Source: Anatilimnocola aggregata (GTDB lineage: Bacteria; Planctomycetota; Planctomycetia; Pirellulales; Pirellulaceae). From it: 64,000 bases of DNA. The DNA lies in contig NZ_CP036274.1 of assembly GCF_007747655.1 (NCBI RefSeq), positions 992,001-1,056,000 of the forward strand, written 5' to 3'. Positions 1 to 8,233 of the stretch are shown here, one piece after another. The notes beneath the pieces are model-generated. The model made no database searches. It was not told where the DNA came from and saw only the letters and a program-made list of their open reading frames with translations. The translations under genes and the position numbers were made by a program. How positions within the stretch are numbered: the stretch's first letter is position 1; each line of letters begins with the position of its first letter.

Positions 1-2
1 GA

Positions 3-275
3 AACCGGAATGTCTTCACCGCAGGTGCCATAGTTTGGTTCTGGCCGCTCGCGAAGCCGGAAGATATTGCTTTCAATCTCGCTGACTTCCAGCGCGTGAC
101 CGGCAGCGATGCAGACTCCCACGCGATCGAGCCACTCCTTTTCGATTCGCAGCAATGGAAGGTGCTACCTGGAGCACTTGGAAAGAGCGCAAATTCAGGC
201 GGCAAGGACGCGGGAGCCGATGTTTCGCGAGTTGCAACCACCACTGCAATTGCCCAGTCACCGGGGGAAAAATAG
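3..275 (+). CDS. C-terminal part of an unknown protein, 5' end outside the window
   Basis: A reading frame is open from the left edge of the window and ends at TAG 273-275, giving 90 visible residues. The visible part begins NRNVFTAGAIVWFWPLAKPE, continues with a polar stretch (LADFQRVTGSDADSHAIEP) and ends in an Ala/Ser/Thr/Gly-rich tail. The amino-acid composition is protein-like, and no other frame across this stretch is more convincing. I do not recognise a family. It is convergent with the zinc-ribbon gene that follows. An N-terminal portion of unknown size lies outside the window, so no function can be given. Confidence 0.55.
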   Translation, partial: NRNVFTAGAIVWFWPLAKPEDIAFNLADFQRVTGSDADSHAIEPLLFDSQQWKVLPGALGKSANSGGKDAGADVSRVATTTAIAQSPGEK

Positions 276-319
276 GGCGCTATCCATCAGCAAACAGAAT
301 GGTCTACATCGCAGGGTAA

Positions 320-682
320 CTATTGAAACACGTGCTCTTTGGGCACCTCGCAACTGCAATAGATGCAGCGCACGTTCTTGGTGCTGAGAGTCCGCTGACA
401 TTTGGGACAAGCGAGTACCTGATGGGCCAGGCGATTGTCTTTGCTTCCATCGCGCAGATCGACTTCGGTGATCTTGTCGACTAGCTCGTCTTCTGTCAGC
501 CCAACTCGCTCGCGCAGTAGTTCCCATACCGCCTGCGAAACGAGCGTGACGCGGGCCAACTGCTGTTCCATATCGCGCAGCCTCGAAGAGTGCTGCGATA
601 CCTGTTGCTTGGCGCTCGCCGCACTACTTTCTGCTTGCGAAACCTGCTGCTGTTGGCGGAGTTCCCAAAAGAAATCGATCAT
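320..682 (-). CDS. Small coiled-coil zinc-ribbon protein
   Basis: A 120-residue protein of unknown function. The N-terminal half is rich in Gln, Ser, Ala and Arg and looks like a coiled coil. The middle has a short acidic helix-rich part (RERVGLTEDELVDKI). The C-terminus carries a zinc ribbon CPKC-x10-CIYC. An upstream in-frame start at 757 exists, but the start at 682 is preferred because AAGGAG lies about 10 bases ahead of it. It follows kdsB on the same strand after a gap of 85 bases and may be cotranscribed. The zinc ribbon suggests binding of nucleic acid or protein (inference). Only the cysteine pattern and the ribosome site are directly visible. Confidence 0.8.
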   Translation of the reverse strand: MIDFFWELRQQQQVSQAESSAASAKQQVSQHSSRLRDMEQQLARVTLVSQAVWELLRERVGLTEDELVDKITEVDLRDGSKDNRLAHQVLACPKCQRTLSTKNVRCIYCSCEVPKEHVFQ

Positions 683-767
683 ACAGAGCCTGCTCCTTTG
701 ACGTGACGAACTTGTTGCCTGATATTCGCTGAACAGTGGCAGATATTGCGAGCTCACTTAGGGGCAT

Positions 768-1541
768 TTAGCTGCGATACCGCGTCACAAACTCTCGATA
801 GTCGGCCGGAGTATCGATGCCGATACTCGGTTCGTCGATGGTGCCGACGAGAATGGTCTGTCCCGCATGCAGCACGCGCAGTTGCTCGAGGCTTTCGAGT
901 TGTTCAATCTCGGGGCGAGGCAAGCGGGCGATCTGCAGCAGGAACTCGCGGCGATAAGCGTAGAGGCCAATGTGTTGATAGAAGTGCGCCGGCTCGGCTG
1001 TCAACAGATCGTCGTGCCAGGTGCGAGCATGCGGAATGACACTGCGGCTGAAGTAGAGCGCGCGACCTTGCTGGTCGAAGACGACTTTCACGCAGGCTGG
1101 GTCGAACAGCTTGTCTTTGCTGCGGATCGGAGTGGCCAGCGTCGACATGACCGCGCAGCGATCTCGCTCAAGTAGTTCGACAACCTGATCGATGGCAGCT
1201 GCCGAGATTTCCGGTTCGTCTCCTTGGACGTTCACGATCACATCGATGTCGGTCCATAGACGCGCCACTTCGGCCACTCGGTCGCTGCCGCTGGCATGAT
1301 TTGGATCGGTGAGCAAGACATGGCCGCCAAAACGGCGAACGACATCGGCGATTTCGTCGCTATCGGCTGCTACGCAAATGTTTTGGATCTTCGTGGCGCG
1401 CGAGGCTGCTTCGTAGGTGTGCTGAATCACCGGTTTGCCTGTCTCTGCAAGCAGCAGTTTGCGCGGCAATCTGGTAGAGTGCAAACGAGCGGGAATGACA
1501 ATGGCTGCTTGCAGTGGGCGCATCGAATTTGTCTCGTTCAT
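768..1541 (-). CDS. kdsB: 3-deoxy-manno-octulosonate cytidylyltransferase (CMP-KDO synthetase)
   Basis: Activates KDO with CTP to give CMP-KDO, the donor for the inner core of lipopolysaccharide; a cytosolic enzyme. At 257 residues it has the usual family length. The nucleotide-binding segment IPARLHSTRLPRKLL is at residues 16-30. It is followed by ADSDEIAD, the substrate-region motif ASGSDRVAEVA and VNVQGDEPEI, all typical of KdsB. The start at 1541 has GGAGGG about 10 bases upstream; a second ATG six codons later lacks such a site. The gene is divergent from the hypothetical starting at 1598, leaving only 56 bases for both promoters. Its presence fits a Gram-negative-type outer membrane with KDO-bearing lipid A. 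Confidence 0.95.
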   Translation of the reverse strand: MNETNSMRPLQAAIVIPARLHSTRLPRKLLLAETGKPVIQHTYEAASRATKIQNICVAADSDEIADVVRRFGGHVLLTDPNHASGSDRVAEVARLWTDIDVIVNVQGDEPEISAAAIDQVVELLERDRCAVMSTLATPIRSKDKLFDPACVKVVFDQQGRALYFSRSVIPHARTWHDDLLTAEPAHFYQHIGLYAYRREFLLQIARLPRPEIEQLESLEQLRVLHAGQTILVGTIDEPSIGIDTPADYREFVTRYRS

Positions 1542-1597
1542 CCGTGGTTGTCCCTCCGTTGTTGGTCCAATCGTAACGCGAACAGCGACCGTTTGTC

Positions 1598-2431
1598 ATG
1601 GCTCCTCTCGAACCTGAAGAATACATCGAGCAAGCCTATCTGTTTCGGGCTCTCGCGGAGCGACTGCCGGAAAATCATACCGTGCAGGATTTGCTCGGGC
1701 AGGTGAAGCAAGAACTGCTGAGCACCACGCGTTTGCCTCTGGCGATCGATTTTCTCCTGGCCGAGATCAAGCATGCGGGGACGATGGCCTCGGCCATGGC
1801 TCGCTTGCCGCACTATTTCACACCATTTCAGACTTACGTCATTCGCGAAGCAGAAGCGGAGACGGGTCGCTTCGATATGCGGATTGCCGTCGACATTTTG
1901 CAGCACGAGGCCGAATACCGGAGCAAGTCGCCGCGGCCGCAAGGGCTGTTCATGTATCAGCTCGAATGCCTTTGCCGCAATCGCCTGAAGTACGATCCGG
2001 GCCTGACAGCAATGGCTCAGGATCCGGTGTTCGATGAGCGCTGGCAAAGTTGGATCAGCATTGTCCGCGCGCAGATGGGGCTCGTCGATTTCGGCGAATT
2101 GATCTATGTCCGCAGCGAGTATTACTGGCAAGCGCGGGCCAAGTTCGACGAAACTCCGCCAGCCGATAAGCCGGTGTTGTTCGATGTGAAAGAGGGAAAG
2201 ATTGCCTGGGCTAATCGCCGTAAAGATCCGGTCTACTTATTCCTCGCCTTTCAACGGCACTTGGGTTATCCCGCGGTACCTCGCCCGAAAAAGATCGATC
2301 AAGCGCCCAATCTGCTGCCGCAATTGCAAGCCAAGATTGACCGGCTCGAAACTCGGCTCAAATTGCTCGAGGAAGATACCAAAGGGGGCATCGATATTTC
2401 GAAGTTCTACGGCCCGCAACCGGGCGGGTGA
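1598..2431 (+). CDS. Conserved hypothetical protein with C-terminal coiled coil
   Basis: A 277-residue soluble protein with no signal peptide or membrane segment. The first 200 residues look alpha-helical with many aromatic and charged residues (for example EEYIEQAYLFRALAERLPEN). The last 60 residues contain a heptad-like stretch (LLPQLQAKIDRLETRLKLLEE) followed by a Gly/Pro-rich end. No enzymatic motif is visible and I do not recognise a named family. It is divergent from kdsB. The composition and length are those of a real gene, and the alternative frames across it are shadows. Function unknown. Confidence 0.8.
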   Translation: MAPLEPEEYIEQAYLFRALAERLPENHTVQDLLGQVKQELLSTTRLPLAIDFLLAEIKHAGTMASAMARLPHYFTPFQTYVIREAEAETGRFDMRIAVDILQHEAEYRSKSPRPQGLFMYQLECLCRNRLKYDPGLTAMAQDPVFDERWQSWISIVRAQMGLVDFGELIYVRSEYYWQARAKFDETPPADKPVLFDVKEGKIAWANRRKDPVYLFLAFQRHLGYPAVPRPKKIDQAPNLLPQLQAKIDRLETRLKLLEEDTKGGIDISKFYGPQPGG

Positions 2432-2446
2432 GTTGGATTAAGCCAC

Positions 2447-2617
2447 TCAGTTTAAGCGACCTTGTGCAACTCGACGTTTCACGTTTTCCCAAGAGAGCCC
2501 GCTGGCCGGATTCTTAGCCAGGTTTGCTTTGCGACGCTCAACCTCTTCGATCTGCCAATCGTGTACCGGCACTTCTGCTGGAGTCGCGGCCAGGTCGTCC
2601 CTAATCTGGCAAATCAC
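2447..2617 (-). pseudogene. Remnant of an addiction-module antitoxin (PF09720-like)
   Basis: Reading the minus strand from an in-frame TAG at 2621-2623 to TGA at 2447-2449 gives about 57 residues. They include RDDLAATPAEVPVHDWQ, then IEEVERRKANLAKNPASG and LSWENVKRRVAQGRLN. This order (a short LWDSL-like piece, a helix ending in ERR, then a Trp-Glu-x-Val-Lys-x-Arg helix) is the C-terminal half of the putative addiction-module component family, which pairs with RelE/ParE toxins. The N-terminal half (the PxxERxxLxxxLW part) is missing, the only possible starts are GTG or ATT, and no toxin gene is adjacent. I read it as a decayed antitoxin. The family call is by eye. Confidence 0.5.
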
Positions 2618-2651
2618 ACACTATGAGATTGTAGCTCGGCGTCTTGAACTG

Positions 2652-5492
2652 TTAAAACTCCTTCCCCTTAGGCGGCACAGGAACATCCTTCACCGGTGGC
2701 AATGGGGGAGGCAACTCCGCAGCGTTGGGATCTTTTGGCTTGGTCTTGAAGGCCTTCTGCCCGCCGAAGAGATCGAAGATCGGCAGCTTGAACTCGGGAG
2801 TAGCGGTAGGCTCTTCGGGCTTGCGTGCTAAGTCGACCTCGATGTGCGCGATGAGCCGACCTTGTTCTTTTGTCAGGTGACCATCGAGTCCGCGGAACCA
2901 GTCGAGCAGCGGCGCGCGATAGTCCGCAGGAGCCAGGTCATACCGAGCGGGCCAAACCGTCGAACGCCAATAGAGTCCGGCCCCGACTTCTTCCAGCAGT
3001 TTGTACTCGCCGCCCAGTGGGCACTTAAGCTGCGCGTTCAGCAAGTCCTCGGCGACCGTTTCACAATCTTCGATGGGCACGTGCAATTGCTGGTTGAGCA
3101 TATGCAGCAGACGTACATTGCCCGACGAAGCCGACAGGGCCCGATCGTAATACATCTGATTGATCAGCGGCGCGACTTTGGCCGTGCTGAGGTCGCCGAT
3201 ATGCAGCCGAATCTGCGCGGGAACCTCCGCTTCGACGACTCGCAATTCGGGCGTGACTTTAGCAAGCACGTTGGCATCGAACGAAAGAACCGAGAAGCCG
3301 CCACCTTCGCGCCGCCACAGGCCCAGCGGCAATTGCGAGAAGCCGTTGGCATCGGGACGCGAGCTGAGCAGCTGGCCGAGCGGCAACGCATCGAGATAGC
3401 CGGCTTTTGGCCACGATCCGAGATAACCCGGAGTTGAACGAAGCATTTGCAGCGTGCCGAAGAGTCCGGTGCGACGATTCTCTAAGACCGGAGTCAGATC
3501 CTGCATGCCCAAAAACAAGTGATGCGGCGGAATGTTGCCGAGCAGGTTCATCCCTTTGACCATAGCTTGGGCGGAAACAATGTCGTCGGCACTGCGCGTA
3601 ATCATTTGCGTCGTTGGCGGGCCGAGCATCGACATTAGCTGGCCGTATTTCGCTTCGTTCAGCGGAGTAATGTTGCCGTCGATCGTAACCCGCTCAATCG
3701 TCGGTTGCGTTGGGTCGGTCTTGGGCAGGGCAAACCGCTTGATGCCGACCATCAAGGGATCCATCACTTTCCATTCGTTCAGATAGGCAGTCGCCTGGTT
3801 ACGATAGCGGGCTGCTTCGGCAGCTGTCACCAAATCGATAGGCATGTCGGCAATCGGCAGAAAATGCCCGCGGGCACCACGGTGCGTATCGAGAAACTCT
3901 TCGCCGGCAATCACTGGCCCACTTCCATCCGGATGACGACCAAACGACGGCGGCAAGAAGCCAGCTTGGACGAGTGTCTCTACCTGTTCGACTTCCAGCC
4001 CTTCGCCCCGCGCAGCCAAGCGCGCGAAGCGGAGCAGGTCTAGATCGGTCGTGGCCTGCATCCGGCGGCGCAGTTCGATCTGATACTGCGGCGTGAGGAG
4101 CCCTTCGAAGAATGACTTCGAGAAATAAACAAAGATGGTATCGTCGCGCAGCAGCGGCAGAATGGTGCGGGCGTGGATGAACTCGGGCGATTGCGCGAGC
4201 GAGCCAGCACCGCCGCTGACGGCGAGAAACCGCTCGACCATCGTCCGCGAAGTGGTGACCAGGTGATACTTGCCATCGAAAACGTAGTAGCTGCGGAGAT
4301 GATTGTCGGGCGTGGATGCAAATGAAACGTCGCGGCCGGAAATCTTGATCGTTTCAAGCTTCGAGCCGCGTTCCTTGTCGCGCTCAATCGCGCGGCGACG
4401 TTGCTTTTGAATGTCGTCGTCCAAGACTTCGGGCTGCTTGGCCTCGAACAAAATGCCCATGGCTGCACCATCGACCAGGTATAAGTCCTGACCGATCAAG
4501 GCGACGTCGTTAATCACCGTTGGCCCCAGCACTTTGGCCAGTGCATTCTGCTCCAGCCCCAACTGATCTTGAATCCGCTTGTTGAGTGGCGCGGCATAGC
4601 TGCGCATCGTCACCATGCTGCCGAGATCGCCACCGTAGTCCTTCAGCAAATCGCTGAGCCAGAGATAGTTCCGAAATGTGCCGAAGCGAATGTAGAAGTA
4701 TTCCGGAGGCACGTGCGCGGCAATTGCCTCGACGGGAACTTCGCCCTCAATGGTCGGCAGCGCGGCCGGGGGCCAGGCCATGCCAGCTGGCAAGGGCTCG
4801 GTGGCCCGCGCGGTGTAGTCGCTGCGGCCGAGCATTGAATCGCGCAGGGTGCGAAGTCGCAAGTCTTCGAGGCCGAGTAGCAACTCCAGTGATTCGTTGG
4901 TTGACGAAGCATTGGGATTGCGATTCTCGCGCCGTTCTTCCAGCATCTCATCGCGCCAGGTAAGACCTAAACGCTGCGAGAGCATGGCCTGCAGATAGTT
5001 TTGAATCAGCGGCGGATGATCGCCGCGGGTGATCTGCTGTTTGGCGAGTGCTTGATAGTCGCGCCACCAGCCATCGCGCAGTCGGTCGTAGACGCGGCGA
5101 TTCTCGTTGCGCGGCGTGAGGGTGACTTCGCTCTTGGCTGGGCTGTAGAGCGACAGTTCCAGCGGTTCATCGCCACGAAACAGAAAATGAATCGTGACCG
5201 ATTCGGCGGCACCTTGGGTGGGGTTGCCGAGAATCTGAGTCAACAACCGACCCAGCATGCCCGGCATGGCAGCTGGGTAGAAGATTCGTCCGTTCTTCTC
5301 TTCGAGTCGGCAAAGCCGGTCGTCGATGCTGCCGACATCGCCGCCGCTGAAGGTGATTCTGCCGACGCCGAACGGACGTCCAATTGCTGCTTCCCCCTCA
5401 ATGCGTGCGTGGAGTTCGGCGACACTAAAGACCGTGGCCAGGAACAGCAGGCCGGGCAAACCGACGCGCAACACACCTACAAGCGGCGACAT
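2652..5492 (-). CDS. Large membrane-anchored or secreted hypothetical protein
   Basis: A 946-residue protein with an N-terminal hydrophobic segment (VGLPGLLFLATVFSVAELHA) that is a signal peptide or anchor, so most of the chain is probably periplasmic. An alternative start 12 codons upstream (5528) is less likely, because the ATG at 5492 has GAGAGG about 7 bases upstream. The middle is mixed alpha/beta without any motif I recognise. The C-terminus is Pro/Lys-rich (PPPLPPVKDVPVPPKGKEF). It follows hrpB at a distance of 191 bases on the same strand. It may be a planctomycete-specific surface or envelope protein (inference). No catalytic residues can be assigned. Confidence 0.8.
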   Translation of the reverse strand: MSPLVGVLRVGLPGLLFLATVFSVAELHARIEGEAAIGRPFGVGRITFSGGDVGSIDDRLCRLEEKNGRIFYPAAMPGMLGRLLTQILGNPTQGAAESVTIHFLFRGDEPLELSLYSPAKSEVTLTPRNENRRVYDRLRDGWWRDYQALAKQQITRGDHPPLIQNYLQAMLSQRLGLTWRDEMLEERRENRNPNASSTNESLELLLGLEDLRLRTLRDSMLGRSDYTARATEPLPAGMAWPPAALPTIEGEVPVEAIAAHVPPEYFYIRFGTFRNYLWLSDLLKDYGGDLGSMVTMRSYAAPLNKRIQDQLGLEQNALAKVLGPTVINDVALIGQDLYLVDGAAMGILFEAKQPEVLDDDIQKQRRRAIERDKERGSKLETIKISGRDVSFASTPDNHLRSYYVFDGKYHLVTTSRTMVERFLAVSGGAGSLAQSPEFIHARTILPLLRDDTIFVYFSKSFFEGLLTPQYQIELRRRMQATTDLDLLRFARLAARGEGLEVEQVETLVQAGFLPPSFGRHPDGSGPVIAGEEFLDTHRGARGHFLPIADMPIDLVTAAEAARYRNQATAYLNEWKVMDPLMVGIKRFALPKTDPTQPTIERVTIDGNITPLNEAKYGQLMSMLGPPTTQMITRSADDIVSAQAMVKGMNLLGNIPPHHLFLGMQDLTPVLENRRTGLFGTLQMLRSTPGYLGSWPKAGYLDALPLGQLLSSRPDANGFSQLPLGLWRREGGGFSVLSFDANVLAKVTPELRVVEAEVPAQIRLHIGDLSTAKVAPLINQMYYDRALSASSGNVRLLHMLNQQLHVPIEDCETVAEDLLNAQLKCPLGGEYKLLEEVGAGLYWRSTVWPARYDLAPADYRAPLLDWFRGLDGHLTKEQGRLIAHIEVDLARKPEEPTATPEFKLPIFDLFGGQKAFKTKPKDPNAAELPPPLPPVKDVPVPPKGKEF

Positions 5493-5683
5493 AGCAAACC
5501 TCTCTCTGCAAGCGAACGAAGTGCACATCGCCGGCGCGTGATCTCAGTTGCAGAGACTTGGGCCGGCGAAGGCAACGTTCGCATTTTACGCACCACCACC
5601 CAGGTAGGCAGGCCTGCGGCGACGATTTCGGCCAGTTTTTCCGTGAAACTCTCGGCATTTCCAAGGAGTATGGAGAGGTTCAT

Positions 5684-8227
5684 TCAACCGGGTGGGCGGC
5701 GCTGCGGACGCTTCTGCGGTAGCGCTTCATATGGGTTCTCGGGCCACGAATGCTTGGGATAGCGATTGCGCAAATCTTTGCGCACCAGCGAGTAGGTGTT
5801 GGCCCAAAAACTCTTCAGGTCGGCTGTGACCTGGGCCACTCGCATGTTCGGTGCCAGCAGATGCATCAATACTGGCACGCGATTGCCAGCAAGCCGAGGC
5901 GTATCCATCAGCCCGAAAATCTCCTGAATCCGAACAGCCAAAATCGGCGGCTGATTTACTTCATACTGAATGGTGATCTGGCTGCCACTCGGAACCCCGA
6001 TTCGTTCCGGCGCTTCGCGCTCGACTTGTTGCAACTGTTGGTACGTGAAGAGAGCTTTCGCGCTTTGCAGCCAGGGGCCACGGCGGAGATCTGCCAGCGA
6101 CTTGCAACCCAAGCAAAGTTCTGGCAACAAACTGCGCAGTCGTTCCTCGCTGAGCGTGGGCAGGTCGAGATCGGGCATCCATTGATTCAGGCAACGCACG
6201 CGCGTGACGAAGCTGGTGAGGTTTTCGTTGTCAGCCGGATACGCCTGTTCCCAGCGTTCGTTGGCTGCAGCGGCAAGTACGTTAGCCACTTGCTCGGCAG
6301 CAGGGTAAGCGGCTTGGCGCGCATCGAGAACCAGATCGTCCCAACGCACTACTTTCTGACTGATGACCCGCTGTTGCGCTTCGTCGTACGAAACGGTCGT
6401 TTCTTCGGTGAGCAGATCGCGTGAGAGCCAGTCGCGCTCGACACCAGCCGCCATCCGCACGTTGGCTTCGCCGGTACTCGCTTCCACATCAATGGCCAGA
6501 AACAGCTCTTCACCACTGACGGCCGATTGATCGGCCAGCTTCACGCCGCGACCACCGACCATCAGTGCGCGACGGCTACCGGGCTCGCGCAAGCGTGCTA
6601 GGCGATCGGGAAAGGCGGCAAGTAGCGCGCGGCCGAGCGCTTCGTCGGGATCGACAGCTGATGAAGTTCGTTTTGCTTCACTTCGCACCAGTCGAAGCAA
6701 TTGATCTCGAGCGTGGAATACTTGATTGGCAGCCGAGCGATTGATCGTGCCCGCAGGCGAATCGACCTGGCCGTGCTGGTCGAACGCATCGAGCGCAGCG
6801 ATGCGGTCGGATAAATCATTGGCGCTGCGATGCGACGGAGTGCGGCGATCTCCCGGACGTAAGTTGGCGCGCAGGAACAAATCTCGTTCGCTGAGCAGCG
6901 CTGCAGCGGTCGCCACTTCGTGAGCGATGCCCCGCTGCTTTCCTTCGATCAGCAATCGCCCCAGCCGCGGATGAACAGGAAGTGCCGCCAGTGAACGACC
7001 AAGTGTCGTAATCTGACCATCCTCCACAGCAGCCAACCGCTCTAGTAGATGGATGGCCCGCTGCAGGGTAATTGCGGAAGGCGCTTCGAACCATGGGAAC
7101 TGATGCAAGTCGGGCTCAGCCCAATTGAGAATGGTGAGAACCGCCCCCGCCAAATCGACCCGTTTGAGTTCAGGCTCGTCGAACTCGGGACGCAGCCGCT
7201 GCATGGCTTCCGGCCAGAGGCGAATGCAAATGCCGGGCGCGGTTCGCCCGGCGCGACCAGCCCGTTGATTGGCCGACGCGCGCGAGATCGGACTCAACTC
7301 GAGTTTGTCGAGCCCCGTGGCTTCGTCATAACGGGCAATGCGGGCCAGGCCACTGTCGATAACCGCAGTGACGCCGGGAATGGTAAGCGAAGTTTCGGCG
7401 ACGTTCGTCGATAGAATCACCTTTCGCACGGCTGAAGGCTGCAGCACCTCATCTTGCTGTGCGCCGGGCAAGTCGCCATAAAGTTCGAGTAAGCGGATTT
7501 GTCGTTCGTCGGCCCAATGCTGCAAACGTTTCGAGACCTGACGAATCTCACCAAGTCCTGGCAAGAAGACCAGACAATCACCGGTCAGTTCGTCGGGCAG
7601 GCGAGTAACAGCAGCGGTCACTGCCTCGGGCAATGGTTGGCGATCTAACGTCGGCGAATAGCGAATGTCGATCGGAAATAGTCTGCCTTCGCTGCGAATA
7701 ATCGGGCAGCTGTCGAGATAGGCGGCGATCGGTTCCGCTGAGAGCGTGGCTGACATCACCAGGATGCGCAGATCTTCTCGCACCGATTGTTGCACTTGGC
7801 GCGTCATTGCCAGGGAGAGATCACTCGTCAGCGACCGTTCATGAAATTCATCGAACAGAACGACGCTTACGCCTTCTAGGAAAGGATCTTGCCGCAGTCG
7901 TTGCAGCAGGATGCCTTCGGTGATGAGTTCAATTCGCGTGCGCGGGCTGGTGCGAGATTCGAAGCGAACCTGAAAGCCAACTTCTTCGCCCAGCCGCCAG
8001 CCTTGCTCGGCAGCGATGCGGGCCGCTGTGGCCCGCGCGGCGACGCGCCGCGGCTGTAAGACGAGAATCTTCCCGTCGCCCGCGATGCCACTTTGCAAAA
8101 TTGCCGGCGGAACGCGCGTTGTCTTACCGGCACCCGGCGGCGCTTGCAGCACCGCGCAGCGGCTGGCGCGCAGCGCCGCCAGGAGGTCAGCCAAACAGTC
8201 GTCGATAGGTAAGGGCGAGAGGGACAA
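5684..8227 (-). CDS. hrpB: ATP-dependent RNA helicase HrpB
   Basis: A DEAH-type superfamily 2 helicase of 847 residues, the normal length for HrpB. Walker A is PPGAGKTT at residues 30-37. Motif II is DEFH within VVLFDEFHERSL, motif III is SATLS and motif VI is QRAGRAGRTAPG. These are followed by the helicase-associated region and the long HrpB-specific C-terminal domain ending in the typical Pro/Arg-rich tail. The start is a TTG only six bases after the stop of the upstream histidine kinase and in the same frame. No ATG or GTG lies between that stop and the conserved N-terminus, so translation is probably coupled. The substrate of HrpB is not established in most bacteria. Confidence 0.93.
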   Translation of the reverse strand: MSLSPLPIDDCLADLLAALRASRCAVLQAPPGAGKTTRVPPAILQSGIAGDGKILVLQPRRVAARATAARIAAEQGWRLGEEVGFQVRFESRTSPRTRIELITEGILLQRLRQDPFLEGVSVVLFDEFHERSLTSDLSLAMTRQVQQSVREDLRILVMSATLSAEPIAAYLDSCPIIRSEGRLFPIDIRYSPTLDRQPLPEAVTAAVTRLPDELTGDCLVFLPGLGEIRQVSKRLQHWADERQIRLLELYGDLPGAQQDEVLQPSAVRKVILSTNVAETSLTIPGVTAVIDSGLARIARYDEATGLDKLELSPISRASANQRAGRAGRTAPGICIRLWPEAMQRLRPEFDEPELKRVDLAGAVLTILNWAEPDLHQFPWFEAPSAITLQRAIHLLERLAAVEDGQITTLGRSLAALPVHPRLGRLLIEGKQRGIAHEVATAAALLSERDLFLRANLRPGDRRTPSHRSANDLSDRIAALDAFDQHGQVDSPAGTINRSAANQVFHARDQLLRLVRSEAKRTSSAVDPDEALGRALLAAFPDRLARLREPGSRRALMVGGRGVKLADQSAVSGEELFLAIDVEASTGEANVRMAAGVERDWLSRDLLTEETTVSYDEAQQRVISQKVVRWDDLVLDARQAAYPAAEQVANVLAAAANERWEQAYPADNENLTSFVTRVRCLNQWMPDLDLPTLSEERLRSLLPELCLGCKSLADLRRGPWLQSAKALFTYQQLQQVEREAPERIGVPSGSQITIQYEVNQPPILAVRIQEIFGLMDTPRLAGNRVPVLMHLLAPNMRVAQVTADLKSFWANTYSLVRKDLRNRYPKHSWPENPYEALPQKRPQRRPPG

Positions 8228-8233
8228 CGATAC

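Noticed and set aside
5477-5683. A 68-residue minus-strand frame beginning directly after the hrpB stop
   Set aside because: Its ATG touches the hrpB stop, but there is no ribosome-binding sequence and it runs into the start of the next gene. No conserved feature is visible.
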